The notes beneath the pieces were generated by a model. That model was not told where the DNA came from, did no database searches, and was given only the letters and a program-made list of their open reading frames with translations. From the NCBI RefSeq assembly GCF_000527155.1, contig NZ_AZUQ01000001.1, positions 1 through 64,000 on the forward strand: a stretch of 64,000 bases of DNA, read 5' to 3'. The stretch comes from Haloglycomyces albus DSM 45210 (GTDB lineage Bacteria > Actinomycetota > Actinomycetes > Mycobacteriales > Micromonosporaceae). The position numbers were made by a program, and so were the translations under genes. Of this stretch, positions 7,296 to 14,778 are shown in pieces. Each line of letters starts with the position of its first letter. Position 1 is the first letter of the stretch.

Positions 7296-8734
7296 CCACT
7301 CCCACCGAACAATCTGACGACTCCATCCCCAACGACCGCATCCGCCACGCGCTCAATGCGCTGTCAACAGATGCGGTGCGGCTCAACCGGATCGACCGGT
7401 ATGTACGCGGCAACCACGATGGACCCTACCTACCACAAAAATATAGCCAAGAGTATAAGCTGCTGGCCCAACGGTCGACGAAAAACATGATCCCGATGAT
7501 CCTGGATGCCGCCTGTAACGCGCTCAGTATCGAGGGGTATGTGCGCGGCGACGGTCGTGACGCCGCCGACGACTGGTATCGCTGGCAAATGAATCGGTTG
7601 GATGAGCGTCAAACCCGTGTGCATCGGGCCGCATTGGCTGACGGCCATGCCTGGATCACCGTCCTCCCTAGCCGCACTGACCCGCGACAGCCACTCGTTA
7701 GGGCGCATAGAGCCATCCGGATGTGGGCGGCCTATGATGATCCGTCCAGCGATATGTACCCGTTGTACGCAGTGGGAGTGCCCAATATTGATGCGGTGGG
7801 GAGCACGCCTCGTGAGGTCACCTATTACGACGATCGGGCCGTGACGGTCTACCGTGACATCAACGGTGAATACCAACCCGTCCGGTCCACCCCCCACCAA
7901 ATGGGGGTCTGCCCGGTCATCCGGATCGCAACCGAGATCGACCTCGACGGCCGCACTTCCGGCTATGTCGAGCCGATCATTGCCCTCCAAGACCGCATCA
8001 ACCAGACGTCAATGAATCAGCTGGTAGCGCAGCACTGGACGGCACATACGGTGCGGTATGTCACTGGATTGACGCCGACGTATCAGGTCGACGCTGAGAC
8101 CGGCGAGCCGTTGATTGACCCCGATACTGACATGCCGATTCCTGCCCCGGTGACGGCTGACCCTGGTCAAATGTGGCACCTGTCCAACCCTGATGCCACG
8201 ATCGGACAACTCGAAGGAACATCCACTAAGGACTTCCTCGATTCAATCGAGGCGGATTTGAAACATCTGTTGGCGATTACGCAAACGCCGCCGCAGTATC
8301 TGACCACTGGGTTGGTTAATTTGTCGGCCGAGGCGTTGGCGGCGGCCGAAACTGCGTTCCAGCGCAAAATCCAAACGGTGCAACACGCGTTCGGAGAATC
8401 ATGGGAGTCGGTGTTTCGACTCATGGCCTCCGTCGCAGCCGATAGGGCGGCTGCCGAGGATGAGCAGAGTCAGGTCACGTGGGCCGACCGGGGCAACCGT
8501 TCGCTGGCGCAGGCGGCCGATGCAGTGGTCAAACTGGTAGGTACCGGTATCCCCGTTACCGCGTTGCTCAACAAAATTCCTGGCCTCACCCAAATCGATA
8601 TTGAAAATATCAAGGACGAGGTGGACGCCAGCGACGGCGTTACGAGTCTTGCTACGAAATTCGAAGATGTTATCGCTCAGGCGGGTGGAGGTGGATCTCG
8701 TGGCGGTGCCGCGCGCACAGATCAACGAGGTTGA
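7283..8734 (+). CDS. portal protein, SPP1 gp6-like
   Basis: 483 residues from GTG 7283, overlapping the terminase gene. The sequence has the portal features of an N-terminal region with RLNRIDRYVRGNHDGPYLP, a middle helical segment around PQYLTTGLVNLSAEALAAAETAFQRKI, and a polar C-terminus ending in a Gly/Arg-rich tail. It should form the dodecameric DNA gate of the capsid and bind terminase. Order terL, portal, MuF, scaffold, capsid is standard for actinophages. No truncation is visible. Confidence 0.88.
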   Translation: MGHLTTPTEQSDDSIPNDRIRHALNALSTDAVRLNRIDRYVRGNHDGPYLPQKYSQEYKLLAQRSTKNMIPMILDAACNALSIEGYVRGDGRDAADDWYRWQMNRLDERQTRVHRAALADGHAWITVLPSRTDPRQPLVRAHRAIRMWAAYDDPSSDMYPLYAVGVPNIDAVGSTPREVTYYDDRAVTVYRDINGEYQPVRSTPHQMGVCPVIRIATEIDLDGRTSGYVEPIIALQDRINQTSMNQLVAQHWTAHTVRYVTGLTPTYQVDAETGEPLIDPDTDMPIPAPVTADPGQMWHLSNPDATIGQLEGTSTKDFLDSIEADLKHLLAITQTPPQYLTTGLVNLSAEALAAAETAFQRKIQTVQHAFGESWESVFRLMASVAADRAAAEDEQSQVTWADRGNRSLAQAADAVVKLVGTGIPVTALLNKIPGLTQIDIENIKDEVDASDGVTSLATKFEDVIAQAGGGGSRGGAARTDQRG

Positions 8735-9662
8735 TCAAACCTATCGAGCAGCCTATATGGACCTCGCGACGCGTGCGATGCGCGACGCTCTCGCTGCATG
8801 GACGGCAGTCACACTGGCCGAGCTGTATCGCACACCGGCCGCCGCGTGGTGGCAACTCGTGTCCACCATGACCTCTCACAGGTTCGCGTTCCGAAACCTC
8901 GCTATCGCCCGCTACCGGCTGTTGCGGGCGCTCGAACTCGGCCGCACCGTCGCCCTCCCCAGTGAGAAAGCCACATCGGTGAAGCTCGCGGACCTCTGGC
9001 GCCAGTTCTACCGTTCCGCCGACCAGCCCGGCCGGCCGATCCCGCGCGGTGGCCGCAAAACCATCCCAATCGATAAAACCGTCTGGGACCGGTGGCGGCC
9101 GGACAAGATGGAACGCACCTTGGCCGCCTCGTACTTCTCCCGCGGCCCGGCCCGACTGAAACGGAAGGTCGAGCGGTGGGAGAAGCAAGGCAAAGCCCGC
9201 ATCGTCGATGGCGAGTTGCAGGTATCGAAAGAGGCAGGGCCGGAGGCGAACCGGGTTAAGAACGCCATCATACGCAGCTCGGCGGCGAACGCGGCCCGTA
9301 TCGCCCAAGACGGGGCACGCGACGCGACCGCCGAAGCGATCGAGCGGGACAAAAAAGTAAAGCGATGGTTCCGCATCACCGATGGAGACCCCTGTTACTG
9401 GTGCGCCATGCTGGCCAGCCAGGGCGCGTACTACAAATCCAAACGCACCGCCCACAGGCGCGAGGACGGACACGCCTACCACGACAATTGCAATTGCGAC
9501 GTACGTCCCTCATGGATCGACGACGGCCACCCTTTGGCCAACATCCCTGCCGCCGAACGTCGCTGGGTCGACCTGTGGCAGCGATTCGACAAGGAGCGCA
9601 AAGACACCCCGTCCTTGACCTGGCGTAAGTGGTTCAACAACCAACTTAGGAAGGCACGATGA
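8700..9662 (+). CDS. MuF-like minor capsid protein
   Basis: 320 residues from GTG 8700, with GGAGG placed 6-8 bases before it; the gene overlaps the portal 3' end. The C-terminal region has the zinc-type pattern CYWC then HRREDGHAYHDNCNC (about residues 224-264), characteristic of actinophage MuF or capsid-maturation proteins. Such proteins sit at the portal vertex, enter the prohead and are sometimes protease- or toxin-linked. No separate capsid protease is visible in the module, so maturation by this protein is possible but unproven. Its stop overlaps the scaffold ATG (ATGA). Confidence 0.8.
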   Translation: MAVPRAQINEVDQTYRAAYMDLATRAMRDALAAWTAVTLAELYRTPAAAWWQLVSTMTSHRFAFRNLAIARYRLLRALELGRTVALPSEKATSVKLADLWRQFYRSADQPGRPIPRGGRKTIPIDKTVWDRWRPDKMERTLAASYFSRGPARLKRKVERWEKQGKARIVDGELQVSKEAGPEANRVKNAIIRSSAANAARIAQDGARDATAEAIERDKKVKRWFRITDGDPCYWCAMLASQGAYYKSKRTAHRREDGHAYHDNCNCDVRPSWIDDGHPLANIPAAERRWVDLWQRFDKERKDTPSLTWRKWFNNQLRKAR

Positions 9663-10201
9663 GCGACAACGAGAACGACAACAACGCGGCCGCAACAGCG
9701 TCCGACGAATCCCACACCGACTCGGCAGACACAGAAACGGATTCGTCTCAACACCCCGACACCACCAGCAGCACCGATGCGGCCACCCCCAGCGAGACGA
9801 TAGACGATCGAACCGCCCCCGATGACGCTGACAACGACACTTCGGACGATGACACCGACCTCCACCAGCTGATGGCCGACCTCCACGCAACGGACGACGA
9901 GGCCACCTCAACACTTCAAACGGAGGTGGAACAGCTGCGCGCCGAACTACGTCAGGTGCGCACAGAACGCACTCGTGATGAGTTGGCCCATCGATTCGGG
10001 CTGCCTAGTGTTGTCGCTGATCGTCTCCAGGGCGACACGGCCGAGGCCATGGAGGCTGATGCGAAACGGATCGCGGAGGCTCTACAGCCGCGTCCCACCG
10101 GACTGGGACGTGGCGGCATGGACCCCACTGACAGCCCGTTGCCAGACGATCCCGACCAGCTCGCCGACCTGTTGCTCGACGCCCCGGACACGCCCTTTTA
10201 G
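9659..10201 (+). CDS. capsid scaffolding protein
   Basis: 180 residues. The first 75 are extremely acidic and rich in Asp, Ser and Thr. A predicted coiled coil follows at about 82-135 (TLQTEVEQLRAELRQVRTERTRDELAHRF), then a Pro/Asp-rich tail. This composition and its place between MuF and major capsid genes identify a scaffold, which assembles the prohead and is then lost. The ATG overlaps the MuF stop. Confidence 0.8.
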   Translation: MSDNENDNNAAATASDESHTDSADTETDSSQHPDTTSSTDAATPSETIDDRTAPDDADNDTSDDDTDLHQLMADLHATDDEATSTLQTEVEQLRAELRQVRTERTRDELAHRFGLPSVVADRLQGDTAEAMEADAKRIAEALQPRPTGLGRGGMDPTDSPLPDDPDQLADLLLDAPDTPF

Positions 10202-10228
10202 TCTTCCCGTTTACTTAGGAGATCCTTC

Positions 10229-11194
10229 TTGGCTATCCAGAACCCCACCACCGCTCCCGCTGGCGAAGGCACCCTAACCGGTTTCCTTACGGATGAGAAC
10301 GCCCCCAACAAAATCGCTAAGACCGCGTTGTCCATCCTGTATAAGGATCTCGTCCTCGGTCGTCTGGTCAACCGCGACTATCAAAACGAGTTCATCCCCG
10401 GCGTCGGTGCCTCTATCACGGTCCCGATCTCAGCTGTCACCTCTGCGAAGATCAAAACGGGTGCCGATGACCATGAGACCGACATCGAATACGAGGGCCT
10501 CACCGAAGATTTCGTCAACATCGTTATCGACAAGGATATTTACCACGGCGCGGGCATCGGCCACGCCACCAACACATTGACGCTTAAGAAATTTACCTCT
10601 CAGGTGTTGCAGCCACAGGCCGCTGCTGTAGCCGAACAAGTCGAACACGTGCTAGCCGAACAGTTCAACGCCCGCCCGGACAATGAGGCCGTCCGCGCCG
10701 ACACGATCCTGCGAGTAGTCACCAAAATGGGCACTCAGCTCACCAAGGCTAACGTGCCATTGGCCGGCCGCGTCCTTCTTGTCGGCGCTGAGGTCGCCGA
10801 GGAGCTTGTCAGTATCAAGGAGCTGACCGAGTTCGATAAATCGGCCTCCACTGGTGCTCTCCGGGATGCCGTCATTGGACGACTCCGAGGATTCACCGTC
10901 GTCCAATCGAACTCGATTGCTGATAAAGAAATGCACGCGTTGACGCGCGATGCGATCGCCTACGTGACGCGCCCCATGGCAGCCCCGATGGGTGCCAAGT
11001 CGTCCGGAACGGCCTCTCACAAGGGATTCGGCTTGCGATGGGTACTCGACTATGCTCCCGGCAAGGTCCGCGACCTGTCATTGGTGCAGCAGTTCGCCGG
11101 CGTCAAGACCCTGGATGAGAAGCGAATCGTCTCAGCCTCTCTCGACACTGTCGGGCCAGCACCCACCACGTCCGTAACGGCAAAGAAGAAGTAA
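10229..11194 (+). CDS. major capsid protein
   Basis: 321 residues from TTG 10229, behind AGGAGATCC. The sequence MAIQNPTTAPAGEG, then DLVLGRLVNRDYQNEFIPGVGASITVP and a long middle region with ADKEMHALTRDAIAYVTRPM, fits HK97-fold coat proteins of the short, uncleaved type found with a separate scaffold. It forms the icosahedral shell. Codon use is strongly GC-ending, as expected of a highly expressed gene. No protease domain is fused. Confidence 0.88.
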   Translation: MAIQNPTTAPAGEGTLTGFLTDENAPNKIAKTALSILYKDLVLGRLVNRDYQNEFIPGVGASITVPISAVTSAKIKTGADDHETDIEYEGLTEDFVNIVIDKDIYHGAGIGHATNTLTLKKFTSQVLQPQAAAVAEQVEHVLAEQFNARPDNEAVRADTILRVVTKMGTQLTKANVPLAGRVLLVGAEVAEELVSIKELTEFDKSASTGALRDAVIGRLRGFTVVQSNSIADKEMHALTRDAIAYVTRPMAAPMGAKSSGTASHKGFGLRWVLDYAPGKVRDLSLVQQFAGVKTLDEKRIVSASLDTVGPAPTTSVTAKKK

Positions 11195-11230
11195 ACCACC
11201 TGTGCCACAGTGGCGGCGGTGCATGTAAGA

Positions 11231-11245
11231 GTTTGCAGTGCAAAC
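11231..11245. promoter_or_regulatory. operator-like palindrome, copy 3
   Basis: GTTTGCAGTGCAAAC with no mismatch to copies 1 and 2, though here the flanks differ. It lies 15 bases before the ATG of the head-tail connector gene, inside the late operon, in the 66-base gap after the capsid gene. A repressor-binding block to transcription within the late genes is one possible role. Confidence 0.6.
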
Positions 11246-11260
11246 TAGGGAGGGAGACGT

Positions 11261-11659
11261 ATGGTTGCGTTGGCGACCCTCGCTCAGCTGGAGGCGCGTT
11301 TGGGGCGGCCAATCCCCGAAGGGCCAGAACAGGACCAAGCCATCGCTGCTCTCGATGATGCCTCGGCATTGGTGCTCTCGTACGGCCGACCCACGTGGTC
11401 GACCGATACCGTACCGGCTGTGGTGCGCGTGGTCGTTCTAGCGGTGGCCGAACGACGTGTCCGCAACCCGGACGGCATGGCTTCCGAACAGGCCGGCGAA
11501 TATAGTTATCGTCTGTCGCGGGACACCCCAGCAGGAGTGGCCCTCACCGACACCGAAGCACATGTCATCCGTCGCGCGGCTGGCCACGTGGGATTGACGT
11601 CGGTGCGGGTCAACCGCGCTGTCGCCCCACACTCACAAACGTGGGGGGTGGCACGGTGA
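11261..11659 (+). CDS. head-tail connector (adaptor) protein
   Basis: 132 residues with a strong AGGGAGGGAG ribosome site. The helical N-terminus (LAQLEARLGRPIPEGPEQDQAIAAL) resembles the gp6/gp15-type adaptors that form a ring under the portal, and it is the first gene after the capsid, the usual place for the adaptor. It ends in a GTGA overlap with the next gene. No enzymatic motif is seen. Confidence 0.72.
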   Translation: MVALATLAQLEARLGRPIPEGPEQDQAIAALDDASALVLSYGRPTWSTDTVPAVVRVVVLAVAERRVRNPDGMASEQAGEYSYRLSRDTPAGVALTDTEAHVIRRAAGHVGLTSVRVNRAVAPHSQTWGVAR

Positions 11660-11976
11660 CGATCTTCCATCGTGCCCCGGTGACTGTCACCGTCTGGCCG
11701 GCTATCGAGGTCGACGACGGTTATGGGGGTGTGCGCCCCGGTGAAGGACCCCCGATGACGCTCCAAGCGTTTGTGCAACCGCTGTCGCGTCGCGAAGCCG
11801 AGGAAGGCTACACCGATAGCGCGAATTTTAAGCTGATCTGTGGCCCGGTCTCTATTGACCGGTGGTCGCGGGTGGAGTTTGATGGTATGCGCTGCAATGT
11901 CATCGAGCATCCCATGCGGCATCGTTCCTCGCCACGGACAGAATTCACCACTGCTATCGTGACACGGATAGGATGA
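11656..11976 (+). CDS. head closure (stopper) protein
   Basis: 106 residues starting at GTG 11656, overlapping the adaptor stop; an in-frame GTG at 11641 is less well placed. Predicted beta-strand content is high (VTVTVWPAIEVDDGYGG...EFDGMRCNVIEH), as in SPP1 gp16-like stoppers that seal the filled head. Function rests on size and gene order more than on motif. Coupled to the next gene by ATGA. Confidence 0.62.
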   Translation: MTIFHRAPVTVTVWPAIEVDDGYGGVRPGEGPPMTLQAFVQPLSRREAEEGYTDSANFKLICGPVSIDRWSRVEFDGMRCNVIEHPMRHRSSPRTEFTTAIVTRIG

Positions 11977-12272
11977 TCGTTATCGCGCATGTGTATAAAC
12001 GAGCGCACGTCAAAATCGCCGGGATGCGTAGTGTGTTGCGTGTGGTGCGTGCCGAGGCTGATAAGCGCGCCCATCGGGCGCGTGTCCAGGCGGCGCAACA
12101 TACCCGGACCGGTACGTTTCTTGATTCAATCCGGGTGCGTCGCTATAAAAAGGGCTACGCCGTTCAATTCGAAGACCGCCAGGCGGCACTGAAGAATTTC
12201 GGCCACATCAACCGCGATACTGGCGAATGGGTAGACGGTGTTGGCGCGGTGGAGGCGGCGCTACGGCAGTGA
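11973..12272 (+). CDS. HK97 gp10-like neck/tail-completion protein
   Basis: A 99-residue basic protein. The pattern HTRTGTFLDSIRVRRYKKGYAVQFEDRQAALKNFGHI, a helix followed by strands and a 'K-F-G-H' turn, is that of minor tail or neck proteins of the HK97 gp10 type (DUF5403 in actinophages). It lies between stopper and terminator genes. It overlaps both neighbours by 4 bases. Confidence 0.65.
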   Translation: MIVIAHVYKRAHVKIAGMRSVLRVVRAEADKRAHRARVQAAQHTRTGTFLDSIRVRRYKKGYAVQFEDRQAALKNFGHINRDTGEWVDGVGAVEAALRQ

Positions 12273-12694
12273 TCGTTCTCCCTGACGCCGAGGCGGTGAT
12301 TCTCGCAGCGCTGCGGCACTATCTCGATAACAGCGTGCGGGTGATGGTGGAGGTGCCCGCCCAATGGTGGCAGCATCTGCCGCTGGTGGCATGTCGTCGG
12401 GTCTCCGGTGTTGCCCCCGATCCGCGCCATTTTGATCAGGCCACCGTACAGGTCAACTGTTTTGCCGAGACGCGCCGAGCCGCCTCTCACCTCGGCCGCA
12501 CCGTGCGCGGCAGTCTATTCCAGGCCGCCCATGACCAATTCCAGGCTGATGGTGGTGTTCTGCAACGCTACCGTGAAATCGTTGGGCCGTTTCTCGTGCG
12601 CGACGAGTTCACCGCAGAAATTCCCGATCTATCGCGATTCTCCCTTTCTGCGCAGCTGAACGTCCGCGCGGTCAGAGCAACTTCCGATTCGTAG
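12269..12694 (+). CDS. tail terminator protein
   Basis: 141 residues starting at GTG 12269 (GTGA overlap). The sequence VIVLPDAEAVILAALRHYLDN, followed by strands VQVNCFAETRRAA, fits the terminator family that caps the tail tube and joins it to the head. It is the last gene of the connector block, before the tail tube gene, where terminators are found. A 181-base gap follows. Confidence 0.65.
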   Translation: MIVLPDAEAVILAALRHYLDNSVRVMVEVPAQWWQHLPLVACRRVSGVAPDPRHFDQATVQVNCFAETRRAASHLGRTVRGSLFQAAHDQFQADGGVLQRYREIVGPFLVRDEFTAEIPDLSRFSLSAQLNVRAVRATSDS

Positions 12695-12875
12695 TAGCAC
12701 CCGTCTAGTGGTGAGCCAAACCACCTCGTAGGAAACCTCTTCCGACTACCTTTCTGTACAAATTCATTTCTCACATACTTCTGAAGCGGTGCAGTTCAAC
12801 TCATCCTCGTCGACAAGCACCGCAGACACGTTATGCCCCAACGCCCTTTCCCTTAACCCCCTCACAGGAGCGTTT

Positions 12876-13817
12876 GTGAACACCGATGACGCTGTTATCC
12901 CCGCTGTGGGGTACATATACGTTGCCCCACCCGACACCCTCATGCCACCCCTCGCGTCCATTATCGATCCCGCCACACCCGACGGATGGGGTAGTGGCCA
13001 GTGGGATTCGATCGGAAACACGTCGCTGGACAACGGCATCAGCCACGCCGTTGATGGTGATGATCCGGAAACCAAAGGTTCGTGGCAAAAACCCAACTTG
13101 CGGTTGACGAACCCTAAGAAAACCTATTCGCTGGACATTAAGCTGGAGGATTTTACCGTGGAGTCGTATCGGCTGTATTACGGCTCCAGTCGTAGCGCCG
13201 ATCCGGACGGCACGTTTGTCATTCCGGAATCGCCTGTTGCGCAGGCCAGGGCACTACTGATCATCGCCGTGGACGCCGACCACATGGTGGCCGAATACTA
13301 CCCGCGTGTGACGATCATCGGTAATGGTGCGATCGAGTACGACCCGGCTAATCTGACCGAGATCCCCGTGCGTGCCACGGTGTTGACAGGAAACACTGCC
13401 GACACCGCCTACCCCGGTAAAATCACCCCCCGTATCCCCATCCCCAAACCAGTCACTCCGCCTGCTCCGTCAGCTCCGCCGGATGTGCGCGTATGGGGTT
13501 CGGGGCCGACTTATTGGTGTGCGTGGGCTCCTCCCACCACTGGCGGCAGCCCGGACGGGTACACGCTGTATGCCTACCCAGCCGCCTCGCGGGGCGATCC
13601 CAACTCCTACACGCGTATCGATGTAGCGTCGCTGATCGATTCCGACGATCATCCTGATCCTCCCTCCGACCTGGCCTCGGGGTGGATTTGCCCCTCGGAG
13701 GCGATCTCATTCCCCGATAGTGGCGATTGGGGGCTGGCAGTGACGGCGCACAACACCGGCGGCACTTCCACCCATGCGCTCACCGATACCTCCGAGCACA
13801 TCACCGTACCCGCCTAA
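12876..13817 (+). CDS. major tail tube protein with C-terminal Ig/FN3-like domain
   Basis: 313 residues from GTG 12876, with ACAGGAG 4-6 bases upstream; an in-frame extension to 12789 lacks a ribosome site. Residues 1-190 form the tube domain (VGYIYVAPPDTLMPP..., MVAEYYPRVTIIGNGAIEYDPANLTEIPVRATVL). After a Pro-rich linker (IPKPVTPPAPSAPP) comes an Ig/FN3-like domain with WCAWAPPTTGG and AVTAHNTGGTST. Such decoration domains protrude from the tail and may bind surface glycans. Confidence 0.82.
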   Translation: MNTDDAVIPAVGYIYVAPPDTLMPPLASIIDPATPDGWGSGQWDSIGNTSLDNGISHAVDGDDPETKGSWQKPNLRLTNPKKTYSLDIKLEDFTVESYRLYYGSSRSADPDGTFVIPESPVAQARALLIIAVDADHMVAEYYPRVTIIGNGAIEYDPANLTEIPVRATVLTGNTADTAYPGKITPRIPIPKPVTPPAPSAPPDVRVWGSGPTYWCAWAPPTTGGSPDGYTLYAYPAASRGDPNSYTRIDVASLIDSDDHPDPPSDLASGWICPSEAISFPDSGDWGLAVTAHNTGGTSTHALTDTSEHITVPA

Positions 13818-13852
13818 ACACACCCTTAGATTGATGACGAAAGGCGCTCCGA

Positions 13853-14212
13853 ATGGCCCAATCCAATAATTCCGACAACATCCTGTCGTTTGACAGTCTC
13901 GTCGACGCTGCTACCGATTCACACGGCCATGGACTGCCGTTCACCGCGAAGAACGGCCATTTGGTGCATCTGCGACCCATCCCGATGCTGGATAAGGCCG
14001 CAATGAAGGTAGTCCAATCAGTCCAATCGGTCATCAGTGATGACAACACCGATGCCGTCGCGCAACTCGACGCCATCGACAATGTCCTCATCGCGGTAGC
14101 CGACGATGCCGACTCTATGCGCGATTCCCTGGAAAATATGCCGATCGACGCCCGCACGGTCCTTTTTGAACAATGGGCTGAGGACGTGGACCTGGGGGAA
14201 ACCTCAGCCTAG
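13853..14212 (+). CDS. tail assembly chaperone G
   Basis: A 119-residue protein that accompanies tape-measure assembly. N-terminal half LPFTAKNGHLVHLRPIPMLDKAAMKV is typical. Near its end the codons ...CTG GGG GAA create the heptamer GGGGGAA (14194-14200), where part of the ribosomes should slip back one base and continue into the GT frame. Ribosome site AAAGGCGCTCC precedes the ATG. Confidence 0.82.
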   Translation: MAQSNNSDNILSFDSLVDAATDSHGHGLPFTAKNGHLVHLRPIPMLDKAAMKVVQSVQSVISDDNTDAVAQLDAIDNVLIAVADDADSMRDSLENMPIDARTVLFEQWAEDVDLGETSA

Positions 14213-14778
14213 CCACGCTGATCGACACGCATGGGGATGAGCTGGCCGCAGACCTGATGCACTACTACGGTGTTGATCTCCGTGATTGGGTCACCGGTCA
14301 GCAGTCCGCACGTGTGATCCTAGCGGTGGTTAGGCAACTACCACGCGAATCCCGCTATGCTCTCGCCGTCTCCGGCGCTGAGCACACCGGCTGGGATCGG
14401 CACGCCCATATGCTCGCAGACCTTATTGATGCGGTGCATTGGGTCGCCGTCATCACTGCCCGGTCGGCGTCGTCGAACCCGCGCGCGATCAAGGACCCCC
14501 GCCCCTACCCGCGCCCAGGCCAACAACCCAAATCACGCAGTAATCCACTCCTAGCCGCTCTCAACGGCACTGATCCTGTGGTCGACTCCGGGGCTGGCCG
14601 GACAGTGCAGCTCCCTGAGCATGTGAGGAGACGATTATGCCGCAATCCCCCGGCGGCTTCGAGTCCGGCCGCACCCATATTCGTGTCCTACCTGATACGT
14701 CTCAATTCAAGCGCCGCACTGAGGCGGCCTTGGCAACGATCGAACATCGCGTCAAGGTTCGGGTTCCGTTGGTGTTGA
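13853..14778 (+). CDS. tail assembly chaperone GT, made by -1 frameshift
   Basis: After the slippery GGGGGAA at 14194-14200 the -1 frame is open from 14200 to 14778 with no stop, giving ...NLSLATLIDTHGDELAADLMHYYGVDLRDWVTGQ, the expected T-domain sequence of actinophages. Without the shift, translation ends at 14212. The last 47 codons overlap the tape measure start at 14637, a long but known arrangement. The first ATG in the T frame (14257) is therefore not the true start. Confidence 0.78.
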
